Counted from the first letter of the stretch, positions 45,351 to 54,531 are shown. The stretch is DNA of 64,000 nucleotides from Ideonella sp. (GCA_016721465.1 JADKIA010000003.1:682001-746000); one strand, 5' to 3'. The notes: generated by a model not told the origin, from the letters alone. Translations and numbers: made by a program.

Positions 45351-46829
45351 ATGAGGTGGAGCCAATCACGGTCTTGGTGGAATCACATGGCGCGAGCGAT
45401 TGCCGGCATTGTCCTGGCCTTGTCTGGCTTGCCGGTGCTGGCCGCCGTCTGCCCGCAGATCGCCGGATGGAGCAATCAGGACGCGTCGTTCTTTCCTGTG
45501 GTGCGATCGACCCGCATTGACCACAACAACACGCCGGGGCGCTTCTACTTCACGATGAACAGCGAGCAGGAGAAGACGCTGCTCGTCACTTACTTCACGA
45601 TGGTGGCCGGCCCCAGTTCGGGTCTCACCAAGGACCGGCTGTTCAGCAACAGCGTGAGCGTCGGCCTGTATTCATTCGGCAGCGCGGCCGATGCCAGTGG
45701 CATGTTCAACAGGGAAGTGAGCAGCTTCTACTCGATCAATCCGGTGCGCTGGGGGTATCTGATGTTGGTGACGGGACCGGGGGTCTTGTCTTACTACAGC
45801 GACAAGCCGGGCGAAAAGGAAATCAACTACCTCGCCGTCCACCAGAACACGATCATCTCCATCCAGCTGCGCAGCGCCTCCTTGACCGAGGATGTGCAGT
45901 CCACGGGGGTGTTCGAGATGGCCAATCGCGTGCAGCGTGCGCGCGATCTGGTGGATGCCAAGTGCGGCACCCGCCCCGAGAACTCCGCGCCGTCGATCTA
46001 CCTGGAGACCGACAACGGGCTGTCGCTGCAGGCCCAGATGGCCAGCGGCAAGATCAGGGTCGGGGCCTACGACGCGGACGGCAGTGCCGACCTGGACTGG
46101 AACACCTTCAGACTCAGCGTCGCGGGCATCGACAAGACCGCGCACGCGTTGCAGGTCGTGAACAAGCTTTCGGCCGAGGGCCGGGTGGCCTACATCGCGT
46201 CGTTGCTGAAGCCGAACGAGGTGGCGTATGAACTGCGGGTGGACCCCAAGCGCTTGATGACCGACCACAACTTCTTCAACATCGCCTGGAATGGCGACTG
46301 GCCGGTGCAGTTGAAGATCTGTGACCGCAAGGGGGCCTGCGGGGAGTGGAGCCAGTCGATGTACTTCGGGCCGTTCCTGTACCTGCGTGGCTTCTTCGAC
46401 AACCGCTGCCTGGGCATCACGGGCGCGGATGGGGACTTCAGGTTTGGCGGTGAATGGGGCAACAACGGCTACGAAGCCATGAGCCAGTTCTACGTCGGCC
46501 TGAGCAATTCGAAACAATCGTGGGAGTACTGGACGACCGACTACTGGACCTTGGCCATTGGCGGCATGCCGCCATTCGATTTCCTGTATTGGTACGACTG
46601 GACCTACGGCATCCTCCCGGTGTTCGTGAAGGAGCCGGTGTTTCTCGATACCGGTGTCGTGCGCACGAACGTCGAGTTGCGCGCACCGCCATATGTCTTT
46701 CGCAAGCCGAATGCCCAACGCTACGACTTGAGCGCAGGGACGTATTCGCTGGTCTACGGCGCAGTGGATCTGAACCACGGCGTGTATTTGATCAAGACCG
46801 AGTCCGTGGTGCTGTGTCAGGTCAAGTGA
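45351..46829 (+). CDS. Secreted protein of unknown function
   Basis: 492 residues from the ATG at 45351, which has a full GGAGGT five to ten bases upstream. A signal peptide covers about residues 1-31 (MARAIAGIVLALSGLPVLA part, cleavage before AVCPQI). The mature part has no domain I recognise. It holds several Cys (34, about 204, and pairs near ICDRKGAC) and repeated aromatic stretches (WEYWTTDYWTLAIGG, FLYWYDWTYGILPVF). The codon usage looks like that of its neighbours. It stands alone between ureA (divergent) and the opu-like gene (convergent). It is probably a periplasmic or exported beta-rich protein; nothing more can be claimed. Confidence 0.75.
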   Translation: MRWSQSRSWWNHMARAIAGIVLALSGLPVLAAVCPQIAGWSNQDASFFPVVRSTRIDHNNTPGRFYFTMNSEQEKTLLVTYFTMVAGPSSGLTKDRLFSNSVSVGLYSFGSAADASGMFNREVSSFYSINPVRWGYLMLVTGPGVLSYYSDKPGEKEINYLAVHQNTIISIQLRSASLTEDVQSTGVFEMANRVQRARDLVDAKCGTRPENSAPSIYLETDNGLSLQAQMASGKIRVGAYDADGSADLDWNTFRLSVAGIDKTAHALQVVNKLSAEGRVAYIASLLKPNEVAYELRVDPKRLMTDHNFFNIAWNGDWPVQLKICDRKGACGEWSQSMYFGPFLYLRGFFDNRCLGITGADGDFRFGGEWGNNGYEAMSQFYVGLSNSKQSWEYWTTDYWTLAIGGMPPFDFLYWYDWTYGILPVFVKEPVFLDTGVVRTNVELRAPPYVFRKPNAQRYDLSAGTYSLVYGAVDLNHGVYLIKTESVVLCQVK

Positions 46830-48378
46830 TCGCTTGACGGCGGCGCAATCGCCGATCGAAGCTTTCGAACAGGGCCTCGAATGCCAAGGCCAGTGCAGCA
46901 GCGGGCAGCGCACCGGCCAGCATCAAATGGCTGTCGTTCAGGGCCAGCCCGGTGACGATGCGTTCGCCGTAGCCACCCGCGCCGATGAAGGCCGCGATCG
47001 TGGCCGTGCCCACCGACAGGGCGGTGGCCGTGCGCACGCCGGCCAGCATCACCGGCAGGGCCAAGGGCAGTTCGATCAGCCACAGCCGTTGCCGGGTGGT
47101 CAGTCCCAGCGCGTTGGCGGCGTCCTTCAGGCCCATCGGCACGCCCGCCAGCCCGGTGCAGGTGTTGCGCAGGATCGGCAGCAGCGCATACAAGGTCAGC
47201 GCCAGCAGGGCGGGCGCCGTGCCGATGCGGCCCAGCAGGCCGATCAGTGCGGCCAGCAGCGCCAGCGAGGGCACGGTCTGCAGCAGACCGGTGGCGCCCA
47301 GCACGAGGGCGCGTGCACGGGCGTGCGGTGCCACCCAGGCGGCCAGCGGCACGCCGATCAGGGCAGCCGCCAGCACCGACGTGAACACCAGGCCCACGTG
47401 CTGGGCGCTCAGGCGCAGCAGGTCGGGGCCAAACAGCCGCGACCAGAAACCCGCCTGAGATGCGACACCGGCCTGGCCAGCGAGGTGGTCCTTGGCGATG
47501 CGATCGAAGGGCACACCCTGCAACTCGGCGCGTGCGTTCATCGCGATCATCTGCCGCTCGGTCACGCCGTGGTCCAGGCGACGCAGCGCGGCCCAGGCCG
47601 CCGGGAAGCGCTGCGGCACGTCCAGCCGGTACAGCAGCACCGCGTCGTAGCGTGGAAAGTGCGCGGCATCGTCGTCCAGCACCCGCAGCCCCAGGTGCTC
47701 GATCTTGGCGTCGGTGGTGTAGATGTCGATCACGTCGACCTGGGCTTTGGCAACGGCGTCGTAGGCCAGGCCATGGTCCAGGCCGGCGGGTTGCTGGGCC
47801 AGGCCGTAGCGGCGGGCCAGACCCGGCCAGCCGTCGGCCCGGCCGATGAACTCGTGGCTCAGGCCCAGGCGCAGCGCGGGGTGTGCGGCCAGGTCGGACA
47901 GCTTGCGGATGCCCAGGGCCTGTGCCTTGTCGGCGCGCATGGCGAGCGCGTAGCCGTCGTTGAAGCCCAGCGCGACGTCCACACCCAAGCCGAGCGGCGC
48001 GAGGCGTTCACGCAGCGCCAGCAGCGTGGAGGCGCCCGGATCCTTGACGATCTCCTGCGCGATGGTGCCGGTGTATTCCGGGTACAGGTCGATGCTGCCC
48101 GCGCGCAGGGCGGCGTAGACGATGGCGGTATTGCCCAGACCGGATTGCACCTCGACCGTGGCGTGCGGCCTTGCAGTCTGCGCCAGCACCTCGGCCAGGA
48201 TGTAGGCCTCGGTGAATCGCTTCGAGCCGATGCGCAGCACATCGCTGGCGGTCCCGGCTGAACAGAACCCAACGGTCAAGATGAGCGCCATCAGGCGCAC
48301 CAGGCTGCGCCACGTCGGTGCGGATGGCGTGCAAGGCGAGTCAGGGCGATCGGCCTTCGGGCCAGCGTTCGAATGCAT
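46822..48378 (-). CDS. Osmoprotectant-type ABC transporter: fused substrate-binding and permease protein
   Basis: 518 residues. After a signal-like N-terminus (VRLMALILTVGFCSAGTA) there is an OpuAC-type binding domain (about residues 45-300: IGSKRFTEAYILAEVLA, EYTGTIAQEIV, YTTDAKIEHLGLRVLDDD), then a six-helix permease domain (VFTSVLAAALIGVPLAAWVA to the end, with IGAGGYGERI). Such fusions import glycine betaine, choline or related quaternary amines. No ATPase gene is adjacent in the window, so the energising partner must be elsewhere. ATG at 48378; the convergent end overlaps the unknown secreted gene by eight bases. Confidence 0.85.
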   Translation of the reverse strand: MHSNAGPKADRPDSPCTPSAPTWRSLVRLMALILTVGFCSAGTASDVLRIGSKRFTEAYILAEVLAQTARPHATVEVQSGLGNTAIVYAALRAGSIDLYPEYTGTIAQEIVKDPGASTLLALRERLAPLGLGVDVALGFNDGYALAMRADKAQALGIRKLSDLAAHPALRLGLSHEFIGRADGWPGLARRYGLAQQPAGLDHGLAYDAVAKAQVDVIDIYTTDAKIEHLGLRVLDDDAAHFPRYDAVLLYRLDVPQRFPAAWAALRRLDHGVTERQMIAMNARAELQGVPFDRIAKDHLAGQAGVASQAGFWSRLFGPDLLRLSAQHVGLVFTSVLAAALIGVPLAAWVAPHARARALVLGATGLLQTVPSLALLAALIGLLGRIGTAPALLALTLYALLPILRNTCTGLAGVPMGLKDAANALGLTTRQRLWLIELPLALPVMLAGVRTATALSVGTATIAAFIGAGGYGERIVTGLALNDSHLMLAGALPAAALALAFEALFESFDRRLRRRQAIT

Positions 48379-48535
48379 GTGGCGATCGTACTGCCGCGGC
48401 CGGATGCCCAACGCTGCAAGGACCCGGGGATGGATCGACTTGGTGCGCCGCAGGGGGGCGCATGCCGGCGCGCCAACGCGGCGCCCGTTGCTGGTGCGCC
48501 GTGATGCGCGGATGCGGTGCGCTTCCGGCCGGATG

Positions 48536-48552
48536 TGCGCCAACCTGGCGCA
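48536..48552. promoter_or_regulatory. NtrC-like binding dyad upstream of urtA
   Basis: TGCGCCAACCTGGCGCA is a perfect 7-3-7 dyad, and is the NtrC consensus TGCACCA-N3-TGGTGCA with one symmetric substitution in each arm. It is centred about 70 bp upstream of the sigma-54 -12/-24 element. A second, imperfectly spaced TGCGCC-N7-GGCGCA lies at 48444-48462. Confidence 0.6.
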
Positions 48553-48604
48553 TCCCTGCGCACTGCGATGGCCCTGTGGGTGGTGTCGGCCCCTTGACAT
48601 CGGC

Positions 48605-48621
48605 TTGGCACGCAGCTTGCG
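48605..48621 (+). promoter_or_regulatory. Sigma-54 (-24/-12) promoter of urtA
   Basis: TTGGCACG-CAGC-TTGCG matches the sigma-54 consensus TTGGCACG-N4-TTGCW in every position except the last. GG and GC are the required 10 bases apart. It lies 74-90 bp upstream of the urtA ATG, on the correct strand for the urea importer. Confidence 0.75.
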
Positions 48622-48694
48622 GTAGTGCTGCTCGAACTTTCAAACGGCCATGCCGAGGCCATTCACTCGGCGCTTCCATCCCAGGAGATTCACC

Positions 48695-49960
48695 ATGCAA
48701 CGTCGTCACGCGCTCAAAGCTGCCAGCGCCGCCCTCGCCCTGTCGGGGCTTCTCTCGCTTCCGGCGCTTGGCGCCGACACCATCAAGGTGGGTGTGCTGC
48801 ACTCGCTGTCCGGCACCATGGCCATTTCAGAGACGGTGTTGAAGGACACCGTGCTGATGACCATCGACGAGATCAATGCCAAGGGCGGCTTGCTGGGCAA
48901 GAAGCTCGAAGCGGTGGTGGTGGACCCGGCTTCCAACTGGCCGCTGTTCGCCGAGAAGGCCAAGCAGCTGATCACGCAGGACAAGGTGGCCGTGGTCTTC
49001 GGTTGCTGGACCAGCGTGTCGCGCAAGAGCGTGCTGCCGGTGTTCGAAGAACAGAATTCGCTGCTGTTCTACCCCGTGCAGTACGAAGGTGAAGAGCTGA
49101 GCAAGAACGTGTTCTACACCGGCGCGGCGCCGAATCAGCAGGCCATCCCCGCCGTGGAATACCTGATGAGCAAGGACGGCGGCAGCGCCAAGCGCTTCGT
49201 GCTGCTGGGCACCGACTACGTGTACCCGCGCACCACCAACAAGATCCTGCGCTCGTTCCTGCACAGCAAGGGCATCAAGGACGAGGACATCATGGAGGAC
49301 TACACGCCCTTCGGTCACTCGGACTACCAGAGCATCATCGCCAAGATCAAGAAGTTTTCGTCCGAAGGCAAGAAGACCGCCGTGGTCTCCACGATCAATG
49401 GCGACTCGAACGTGCCCTTCTACAAGGAATTGGGCAACCAGGGCCTGAAGGCGACCGACGTGCCGGTGGTGGCCTTCTCGGTGGGTGAAGAAGAACTGCG
49501 TGGCGTGGACACCAAGCCGCTGCAGGGTCACCTGGCCGCATGGAACTACTTCATGTCGATCAAGAACCCGACCAACGATGCCTTCATCAAGAGCTGGTCC
49601 GCCTATGCCAAGGCCAAGGGCATCGCCGGCCACAAGGACAAGCCGCTGACCAACGACCCGATGGAAGCCACCTACATCGGCATCCACATGTGGGCGCAAG
49701 CCGTGACCAAGGCCAAGAGCACGGACACCGACAAGGTGATCGCCGCGATGGCCGGCCAGACCTTCAAGGCCCCGGGCGGCTTCACCAGCACCATGGACGC
49801 CAAGAACCACCACCTGCACAAGCCGGTGTTCATCGGCGAAGTCAAGGGTGACGGCCAGTTCAACGTGGTGTGGAAGACGCCGGGCCCGGTGAAGGCGCAG
49901 CCTTGGAGCCCGTTCATCCCCGAGAACAAGGGCAAGCCGGACGAGCCGGTTAAGAAGTAA
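48695..49960 (+). CDS. urtA: Urea ABC transporter substrate-binding protein UrtA
   Basis: 421 residues. N-terminal signal with a twin-arginine-like QRRHALKAASAALALSG and cleavage near ALGADT. The mature protein has the Leu/Ile/Val-binding type fold with UrtA landmarks VGVLHSLSGTMAISE, VFGCWTSVSRKSVLPVFEEQ and YPVQYEGEELSKNVFYTGA. It binds urea in the periplasm. AGGAGA precedes the ATG at 48695. It is the first gene of urtABCDE behind a sigma-54 promoter. Confidence 0.96.
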   Translation: MQRRHALKAASAALALSGLLSLPALGADTIKVGVLHSLSGTMAISETVLKDTVLMTIDEINAKGGLLGKKLEAVVVDPASNWPLFAEKAKQLITQDKVAVVFGCWTSVSRKSVLPVFEEQNSLLFYPVQYEGEELSKNVFYTGAAPNQQAIPAVEYLMSKDGGSAKRFVLLGTDYVYPRTTNKILRSFLHSKGIKDEDIMEDYTPFGHSDYQSIIAKIKKFSSEGKKTAVVSTINGDSNVPFYKELGNQGLKATDVPVVAFSVGEEELRGVDTKPLQGHLAAWNYFMSIKNPTNDAFIKSWSAYAKAKGIAGHKDKPLTNDPMEATYIGIHMWAQAVTKAKSTDTDKVIAAMAGQTFKAPGGFTSTMDAKNHHLHKPVFIGEVKGDGQFNVVWKTPGPVKAQPWSPFIPENKGKPDEPVKK

Positions 49961-49961
49961 C

Positions 49962-50060
49962 CCCCCGGAGCGCCTTCGGCGCTTCCCCCCCCAGGGGGGC
50001 GGAAGCCAGTGGCCCGGCGAAGCCGGTTCCACGGCTTCTGCTTGAAGGGGCGTTGGCGCT
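49962..50060 (+). repeat. Interspersed hairpin-rich intergenic repeat, copy 3
   Basis: CCCCCCGGAGCGCCTTCGGCG, then CCCCCCCAGGGGGGCGG, then GGCCCGGCGAAGCCGGTTCC. It fills the urtA-urtB gap in the same orientation as the copies at 24885 and 36838. Confidence 0.85.
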
Positions 50061-50072
50061 TCGCGCCTCGCC

Positions 50073-51671
50073 ATGGGTGGTCAACCGAGGGTGCTTGTGC
50101 TGCTTCGTCTGCTTACTTTGATGGTTGCTCTTTGCTGTGCGTCGGCAGTTCATGCGCTGACGGCCGAGCAGGTGGGCAAGATCGCGGCGGGCGAGAGCGA
50201 CGATCGCATCGCCGCGCTGAACCAGGCGGTGGTGTCCGCCGATCCGGCCCTGGTGCCATTCATCCAGGCCTTGCTCGACGATGCCGTGAAGACCGCCGCT
50301 GGCAAGGCCTACATCGTGCGCGACGGCAAGGTGCTGGACGCTGCCACCGGCGCGCCCGCCGTGCTGCCTGCCGATGCGCAGGATGTCGTCAACAACAACC
50401 GCATGCGCCGCGAGCTGGATGCCGCGGTGGCCGCGCTGGGGCTGGTCTCGCCGGATCGCGAGGCGCGCGCCAAGGCCATTGCCGCGCTGAAGGATCAGGC
50501 CGACGAGGGCAAGCTGCCGCTCATCGACAAGGCCGTGGCCAAGGAGGCCGATGCCGAGCTGAAGGCGCAACTGGAGTTGCTGCGCGCGGCCGTGCTGATC
50601 TCGTCCGCCGATCCCGACAAACGCAAACTCGCGGCCAGGGCCTTGACCGGGTCCAAGTCGCCAGCCACGCGCTCGTTGCTGCTGGAGCGCCTGGGCACGG
50701 AGGCCGATCCGTCGGTGAAGGCGGCCATCCAGGGCGCACTCGACAGCGTGCAAGGCCAACTCGCCTGGGGTGAGCGCCTGGGCGTGCTGTTCACCGGCGC
50801 CAGCCTGGGCTCCATCCTGCTGCTCGTGGCGCTGGGCCTGGCCATCACCTATGGCCTGATGGGCGTGATCAACATGGCCCATGGCGAGCTGATGATGATC
50901 GGCGCCTACGCCACCTACGTCGTGCAGAACCTGTTCAAGGCCTATCTGCCGGGCGCGTTCGACGCCTACATCCTGGCGGCGATCCCCTTGTCCTTCGCAG
51001 CCAGTGCCCTGGTGGGCGCGGTGCTCGAGCGGGGCGTGATTCGCTTCCTCTACGGCCGACCGCTCGAAACACTGCTGGCCACCTGGGGCATCAGCCTGGT
51101 CTTGCAGCAGGCGGTGCGCACCCTCTTCGGCGCGCAGAACGTGGGCGTGGAGAACCCGGCCTGGATGAGCGGCGGCGTGCAGGTGCTGCCCAACCTGGTG
51201 CTGCCCTACAACCGCATTGCCATCATCGTGTTCGCGGCCCTGGTGCTGTCGGGCATGGCGCTGCTGATCGGCCGCACGCGGCTGGGGCTGTTCGTGCGCG
51301 GCGTCACCCAGAACCGCCGCATGGCCGCCTGCGTGGGCGTGAACACGGCACGGGTGGACACCATGGCGTTCTCGCTGGGCGCGGGCATCGCGGGCCTGGC
51401 GGGCTGTGCCCTCAGCCAGGTGGGCAACGTGGGCCCGGACCTGGGCCAGGGCTACATCGTCGATTCGTTCATGGTGGTGGTGCTGGGCGGCGTGGGGCAA
51501 CTCGCCGGCACCGTCTACGCGGCGCTGGGGCTGGGCGTGCTTAACAAGCTGCTCGAAGGTTGGGCCGGCGCCGTGCTGGCCAAGATCATGGTGCTGGTGT
51601 TCATCGTGGTGTTCATCCAGAAGCGGCCGCAAGGACTGTTTGCGGTCAAGGGTCGGAGCGCAGAGGCATGA
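50073..51671 (+). CDS. urtB: Urea ABC transporter permease UrtB
   Basis: 532 residues. A signal or anchor is followed by a long soluble N-terminal part rich in Ala-Asp-Lys (about residues 30-225), then the LivH-type permease domain (GASLGSILLLVALGLAITYG, INMAHGELMMIGAY). The extended N-terminus is normal for UrtB. It overlaps urtC in ATGA. It transports urea with UrtC. The ATG at 50073 lies only a few bases after the repeat. Confidence 0.93.
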   Translation: MGGQPRVLVLLRLLTLMVALCCASAVHALTAEQVGKIAAGESDDRIAALNQAVVSADPALVPFIQALLDDAVKTAAGKAYIVRDGKVLDAATGAPAVLPADAQDVVNNNRMRRELDAAVAALGLVSPDREARAKAIAALKDQADEGKLPLIDKAVAKEADAELKAQLELLRAAVLISSADPDKRKLAARALTGSKSPATRSLLLERLGTEADPSVKAAIQGALDSVQGQLAWGERLGVLFTGASLGSILLLVALGLAITYGLMGVINMAHGELMMIGAYATYVVQNLFKAYLPGAFDAYILAAIPLSFAASALVGAVLERGVIRFLYGRPLETLLATWGISLVLQQAVRTLFGAQNVGVENPAWMSGGVQVLPNLVLPYNRIAIIVFAALVLSGMALLIGRTRLGLFVRGVTQNRRMAACVGVNTARVDTMAFSLGAGIAGLAGCALSQVGNVGPDLGQGYIVDSFMVVVLGGVGQLAGTVYAALGLGVLNKLLEGWAGAVLAKIMVLVFIVVFIQKRPQGLFAVKGRSAEA

Positions 51672-52852
51672 CGGCCCCCCCCCGCAACGCCTCCGGCGTT
51701 CCCCCCAAGGGGGGCGCAGCCATCGGCCCGGGAGAGCCGGTTCCGCGGCTGCCACTGGGTGGGCTCGCGCGGCGCGGCTTGCTGCTTGGGCCGTCCGGAT
51801 GGGCCGTCGTGGCGGCTGCTTTGGCCATCATCACGCTCGTGGTGCCAGGCTTGAACCTGTTGCTGCCAGCCGGGCATCCGCTGCACCTGAGCGACTTCTA
51901 CGTGGGCCTGACCGGCAAGATCCTGTGCTACGCGATCTGTGCGCTGGCCATGGACCTGATCTGGGGCTACACCGGCATCCTGTCGCTGGGCCACGGCCTG
52001 TTCTTCGCGCTCGGCGGCTACGGCATGGGCATGTACCTGATGCGGCAGATCGGGCGCGACGGCAACTACAAGAGCGATCTGCCGGACTTCATGGTGTTCC
52101 TGAACTGGAAGAGCCTGCCCTGGACCTGGGGCCTGTCGGACTCGTTCATCGCCCAGGTGCTGGTGGTGTTGCTGGTGCCAGGGCTGCTGGCGCTGGTGTT
52201 CGGCTGGTTCGCGTTCCGCTCGCGCATCAAGGGGGTGTATTTCTCCATCATCACGCAGGCCATGACCTTCGCGGCCATGCTGCTGTTCTTCCGCAACGAG
52301 ACCGGTTTTGGCGGCAACAACGGCTTCACCGATTTCAAGCGCATCCTGGGGCATCCGCTGGCCACCGAGAACATGCGGGTGCTGCTGTTCGTCATCACGG
52401 GCTGCACGCTGCTGGGCTTTTACCTGATGGCCCGCGCCATCGTCAACAGCCGATATGGACGCGTTCTTCAGGCGATACGCGACGCCGAGACGCGCGTGAT
52501 GTTCACCGGCTACAACCCGCTGGCCTACAAGCTGTCGATCTGGGTGCTGTCGGCCATGATGTGCGCGGTGGCCGGGGCGCTGTACGTGCCGCAGGTGGGC
52601 ATCATCAACCCGGGCGAGATGTCGCCGGCGGCGTCGATCGAGATCGCCATCTGGGCGGCCGTGGGCGGACGGGCCACCCTGATCGGCCCGATCGTCGGCG
52701 CGTTCTTCGTCAATGGCGCGAAGAGCTGGTTCACGATGGCCTTTCCGGAGTTCTGGTTGTACTTCCTGGGGGCGCTGTTCATTGCCGTCACGCTGTGGCT
52801 GCCCCAGGGCATCGTCGGGCTGTTCCAGCGCGCCAAGGAGGGAAGGGCGTGA
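51668..52852 (+). CDS. urtC: Urea ABC transporter permease UrtC, with an N-terminal extension encoded by a repeat
   Basis: 394 residues from the ATG at 51668, overlapping the urtB stop. Residues about 2-30 (TAPPRNASGVPPKGG and on) are translated from a repeat copy. The family core starts near GPSGWAVVAAALAIITLVVP and includes DLIWGYTGILSLGHGLFFAL and AGALYVPQVGIINPGEMSPA. Unless translation begins further on (for example at a TTG near residue 36), the protein carries a Pro/Gly-rich tail not usual in the family. It overlaps urtD in GTGA. Confidence 0.9.
   Translation: MTAPPRNASGVPPKGGAAIGPGEPVPRLPLGGLARRGLLLGPSGWAVVAAALAIITLVVPGLNLLLPAGHPLHLSDFYVGLTGKILCYAICALAMDLIWGYTGILSLGHGLFFALGGYGMGMYLMRQIGRDGNYKSDLPDFMVFLNWKSLPWTWGLSDSFIAQVLVVLLVPGLLALVFGWFAFRSRIKGVYFSIITQAMTFAAMLLFFRNETGFGGNNGFTDFKRILGHPLATENMRVLLFVITGCTLLGFYLMARAIVNSRYGRVLQAIRDAETRVMFTGYNPLAYKLSIWVLSAMMCAVAGALYVPQVGIINPGEMSPAASIEIAIWAAVGGRATLIGPIVGAFFVNGAKSWFTMAFPEFWLYFLGALFIAVTLWLPQGIVGLFQRAKEGRA
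51672..51755 (+). repeat. Interspersed repeat located inside the 5' end of urtC
   Basis: The family blocks CGCCTCCGGCG, CCCCCCAAGGGGGGCGC and GCCCGGGAGAGCCGGTTCCG occur in frame in the first 30 codons of urtC. This is the one copy in the window that is clearly within a gene by the chosen start. Confidence 0.8.
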
Positions 52853-53736
52853 CCCCGGAACTGATGGAAGAGGGCGCTCGTCGCCGCGAGGCGCTGGCAC
52901 GGAAGCTCGCCACCCAATCGGCCACCGAATCCGGCGGGCGCTCGGCCGCGTTCGGGCGCATCGCCAAGCTGGGCGTGCCCGACTTCGCACATGGCGTGGC
53001 GCTGTACCTGGACGACATCACCGTCAGTTTCGACGGTTTCAAGGCGCTCAACGCGCTGACGCTCAGCGTCAACGTCGGTGAGCTGCGCTGCATCATCGGC
53101 CCGAACGGCGCGGGCAAGACCACGATGATGGACTGCATCACCGGCAAGACCCGGCCCGATTCGGGGCGCGCCCACTTCGGCTCCACCATCGACCTGCTGC
53201 GCCTGAGCGAGGCCGAGATCGCCCAGGTGGGCATTGGCCGCAAGTTCCAGAAGCCGACGGTGTACGAGGAGCTGTCGGTGTTCGAGAACCTGGAGTTGGC
53301 GCTGGCGGGCGACCGGCGCGTTCGCGCCGCCTTGTTCTCGCGGCTGAGTGGTGCGCAGCTCGATCGCATCGGCGAGGTGCTGGCCACCATCCACCTGATG
53401 GCCGAGGCGCAGCGCCAGGCCGGTCTGCTCAGCCACGGGCAGAAGCAATGGCTGGAGATCGGCATGCTGCTGATGCAGGACCCCACGCTGCTCTTGCTGG
53501 ACGAGCCGGTGGCCGGCATGACCGACGAGGAGACCGAGCGCACGGCCGAGTTGTTCCTGCGGCTGGAGGGCAAGCATTCACTGGTGGTGGTGGAGCACGA
53601 CATGAAGTTCGTGGACCAGCTCACCGAAGGCCGCAAGCGGGTGACCGTGCTGCACGAGGGCAGCGTGCTGGCCGAAGGCCTGCTGCGCGACGTGCAGAAC
53701 AACGACAAGGTCGTCGAGGTCTACCTCGGAAGGTGA
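52849..53736 (+). CDS. urtD: Urea ABC transporter ATP-binding protein UrtD
   Basis: 295 residues from the GTG at 52849 (GTGA overlap with urtC), with AAGGAGGGA upstream. Walker A GPNGAGKTTMMD, FQKPTVYEELSVFENLELAL, signature LSHGQKQWLEIGMLLMQDP and Walker B LLLLDEPVAGMTDEE are UrtD/LivG type. The N-terminal 50 residues (EGARRREALARKLATQSATE) are longer than in LivG and typical of UrtD. Confidence 0.95.
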   Translation: MTPELMEEGARRREALARKLATQSATESGGRSAAFGRIAKLGVPDFAHGVALYLDDITVSFDGFKALNALTLSVNVGELRCIIGPNGAGKTTMMDCITGKTRPDSGRAHFGSTIDLLRLSEAEIAQVGIGRKFQKPTVYEELSVFENLELALAGDRRVRAALFSRLSGAQLDRIGEVLATIHLMAEAQRQAGLLSHGQKQWLEIGMLLMQDPTLLLLDEPVAGMTDEETERTAELFLRLEGKHSLVVVEHDMKFVDQLTEGRKRVTVLHEGSVLAEGLLRDVQNNDKVVEVYLGR

Positions 53737-53745
53737 GGGCATCAC

Positions 53746-54450
53746 ATGCTGAAGGTCGAAGGCCTGAACCAGTACTACGGCGGCTCGCACATCCTGCGCA
53801 ACCTGGCCTTCGAGGCGCGGCCGGGCGAGGTCACGGTGGTGCTCGGGCGCAATGGCGTGGGCAAGACCACACTGCTCAAGAGCCTGATGGGCGTGGTGCC
53901 GGTGAAGACCGGCTCGGTGCACCTGGACGGGCAGGACATCACGCGTGCCACCAGCTACGACCGCGTGCGCCGGGGCATCGGCTACGTACCGCAGGGCCGC
54001 GAGATCTTCTCCCGGCTGACGGTGGAGGACAACCTGGCGATGGGCCTGGCCACGCGGCCAGGTGGCACGCCGATTCCGCCCGCGCTGTTCGAATTGTTCC
54101 CGGTGCTGCAGCAGATGCTCCACCGCCGGGGCGGTGACCTGTCCGGCGGCCAGCAACAACAGTTGGCGATCGCCCGCGCCTTGGCCGCGGGCCCCAAGCT
54201 GCTGATCCTGGACGAGCCCACCGAGGGCATCCAACCCAGCATCATCAAGGACATCGGGCGGGTGATCCGCATGCTGGTCGAGCGCGGCTTGAACGCTGAG
54301 CCCATGGCCGTGGTGCTGGTCGAGCAGTACTACGATTTCGCGGCCGAGCTGGCCGACCGGTACCTGATCATGGAGCGGGGTGAAATCGTGCAGGCGGGCA
54401 TGGGGCGCAACATGGAACTGGACGGCGCGCGGCAACGCATGTCCATTTGA
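53746..54450 (+). CDS. urtE: Urea ABC transporter ATP-binding protein UrtE
   Basis: 234 residues of the LivF type. Walker A GRNGVGKTTLLKSLMGV, YVPQGREIFSRLTVEDNLAM, signature LSGGQQQQLAIARALAAGPK, Walker B LLILDEPTEGIQPSII. It is the second ATPase of the urea importer. It starts 9 bp after urtD and ends the operon. Confidence 0.96.
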   Translation: MLKVEGLNQYYGGSHILRNLAFEARPGEVTVVLGRNGVGKTTLLKSLMGVVPVKTGSVHLDGQDITRATSYDRVRRGIGYVPQGREIFSRLTVEDNLAMGLATRPGGTPIPPALFELFPVLQQMLHRRGGDLSGGQQQQLAIARALAAGPKLLILDEPTEGIQPSIIKDIGRVIRMLVERGLNAEPMAVVLVEQYYDFAAELADRYLIMERGEIVQAGMGRNMELDGARQRMSI

Positions 54451-54531
54451 TGCCGTCTGAGCGCTGCTGACCTGGGCCTGCTGGATCAGGTGCGCGATAA
54501 TGCCGTGATGCACATCAAGATTGAGAAACAA

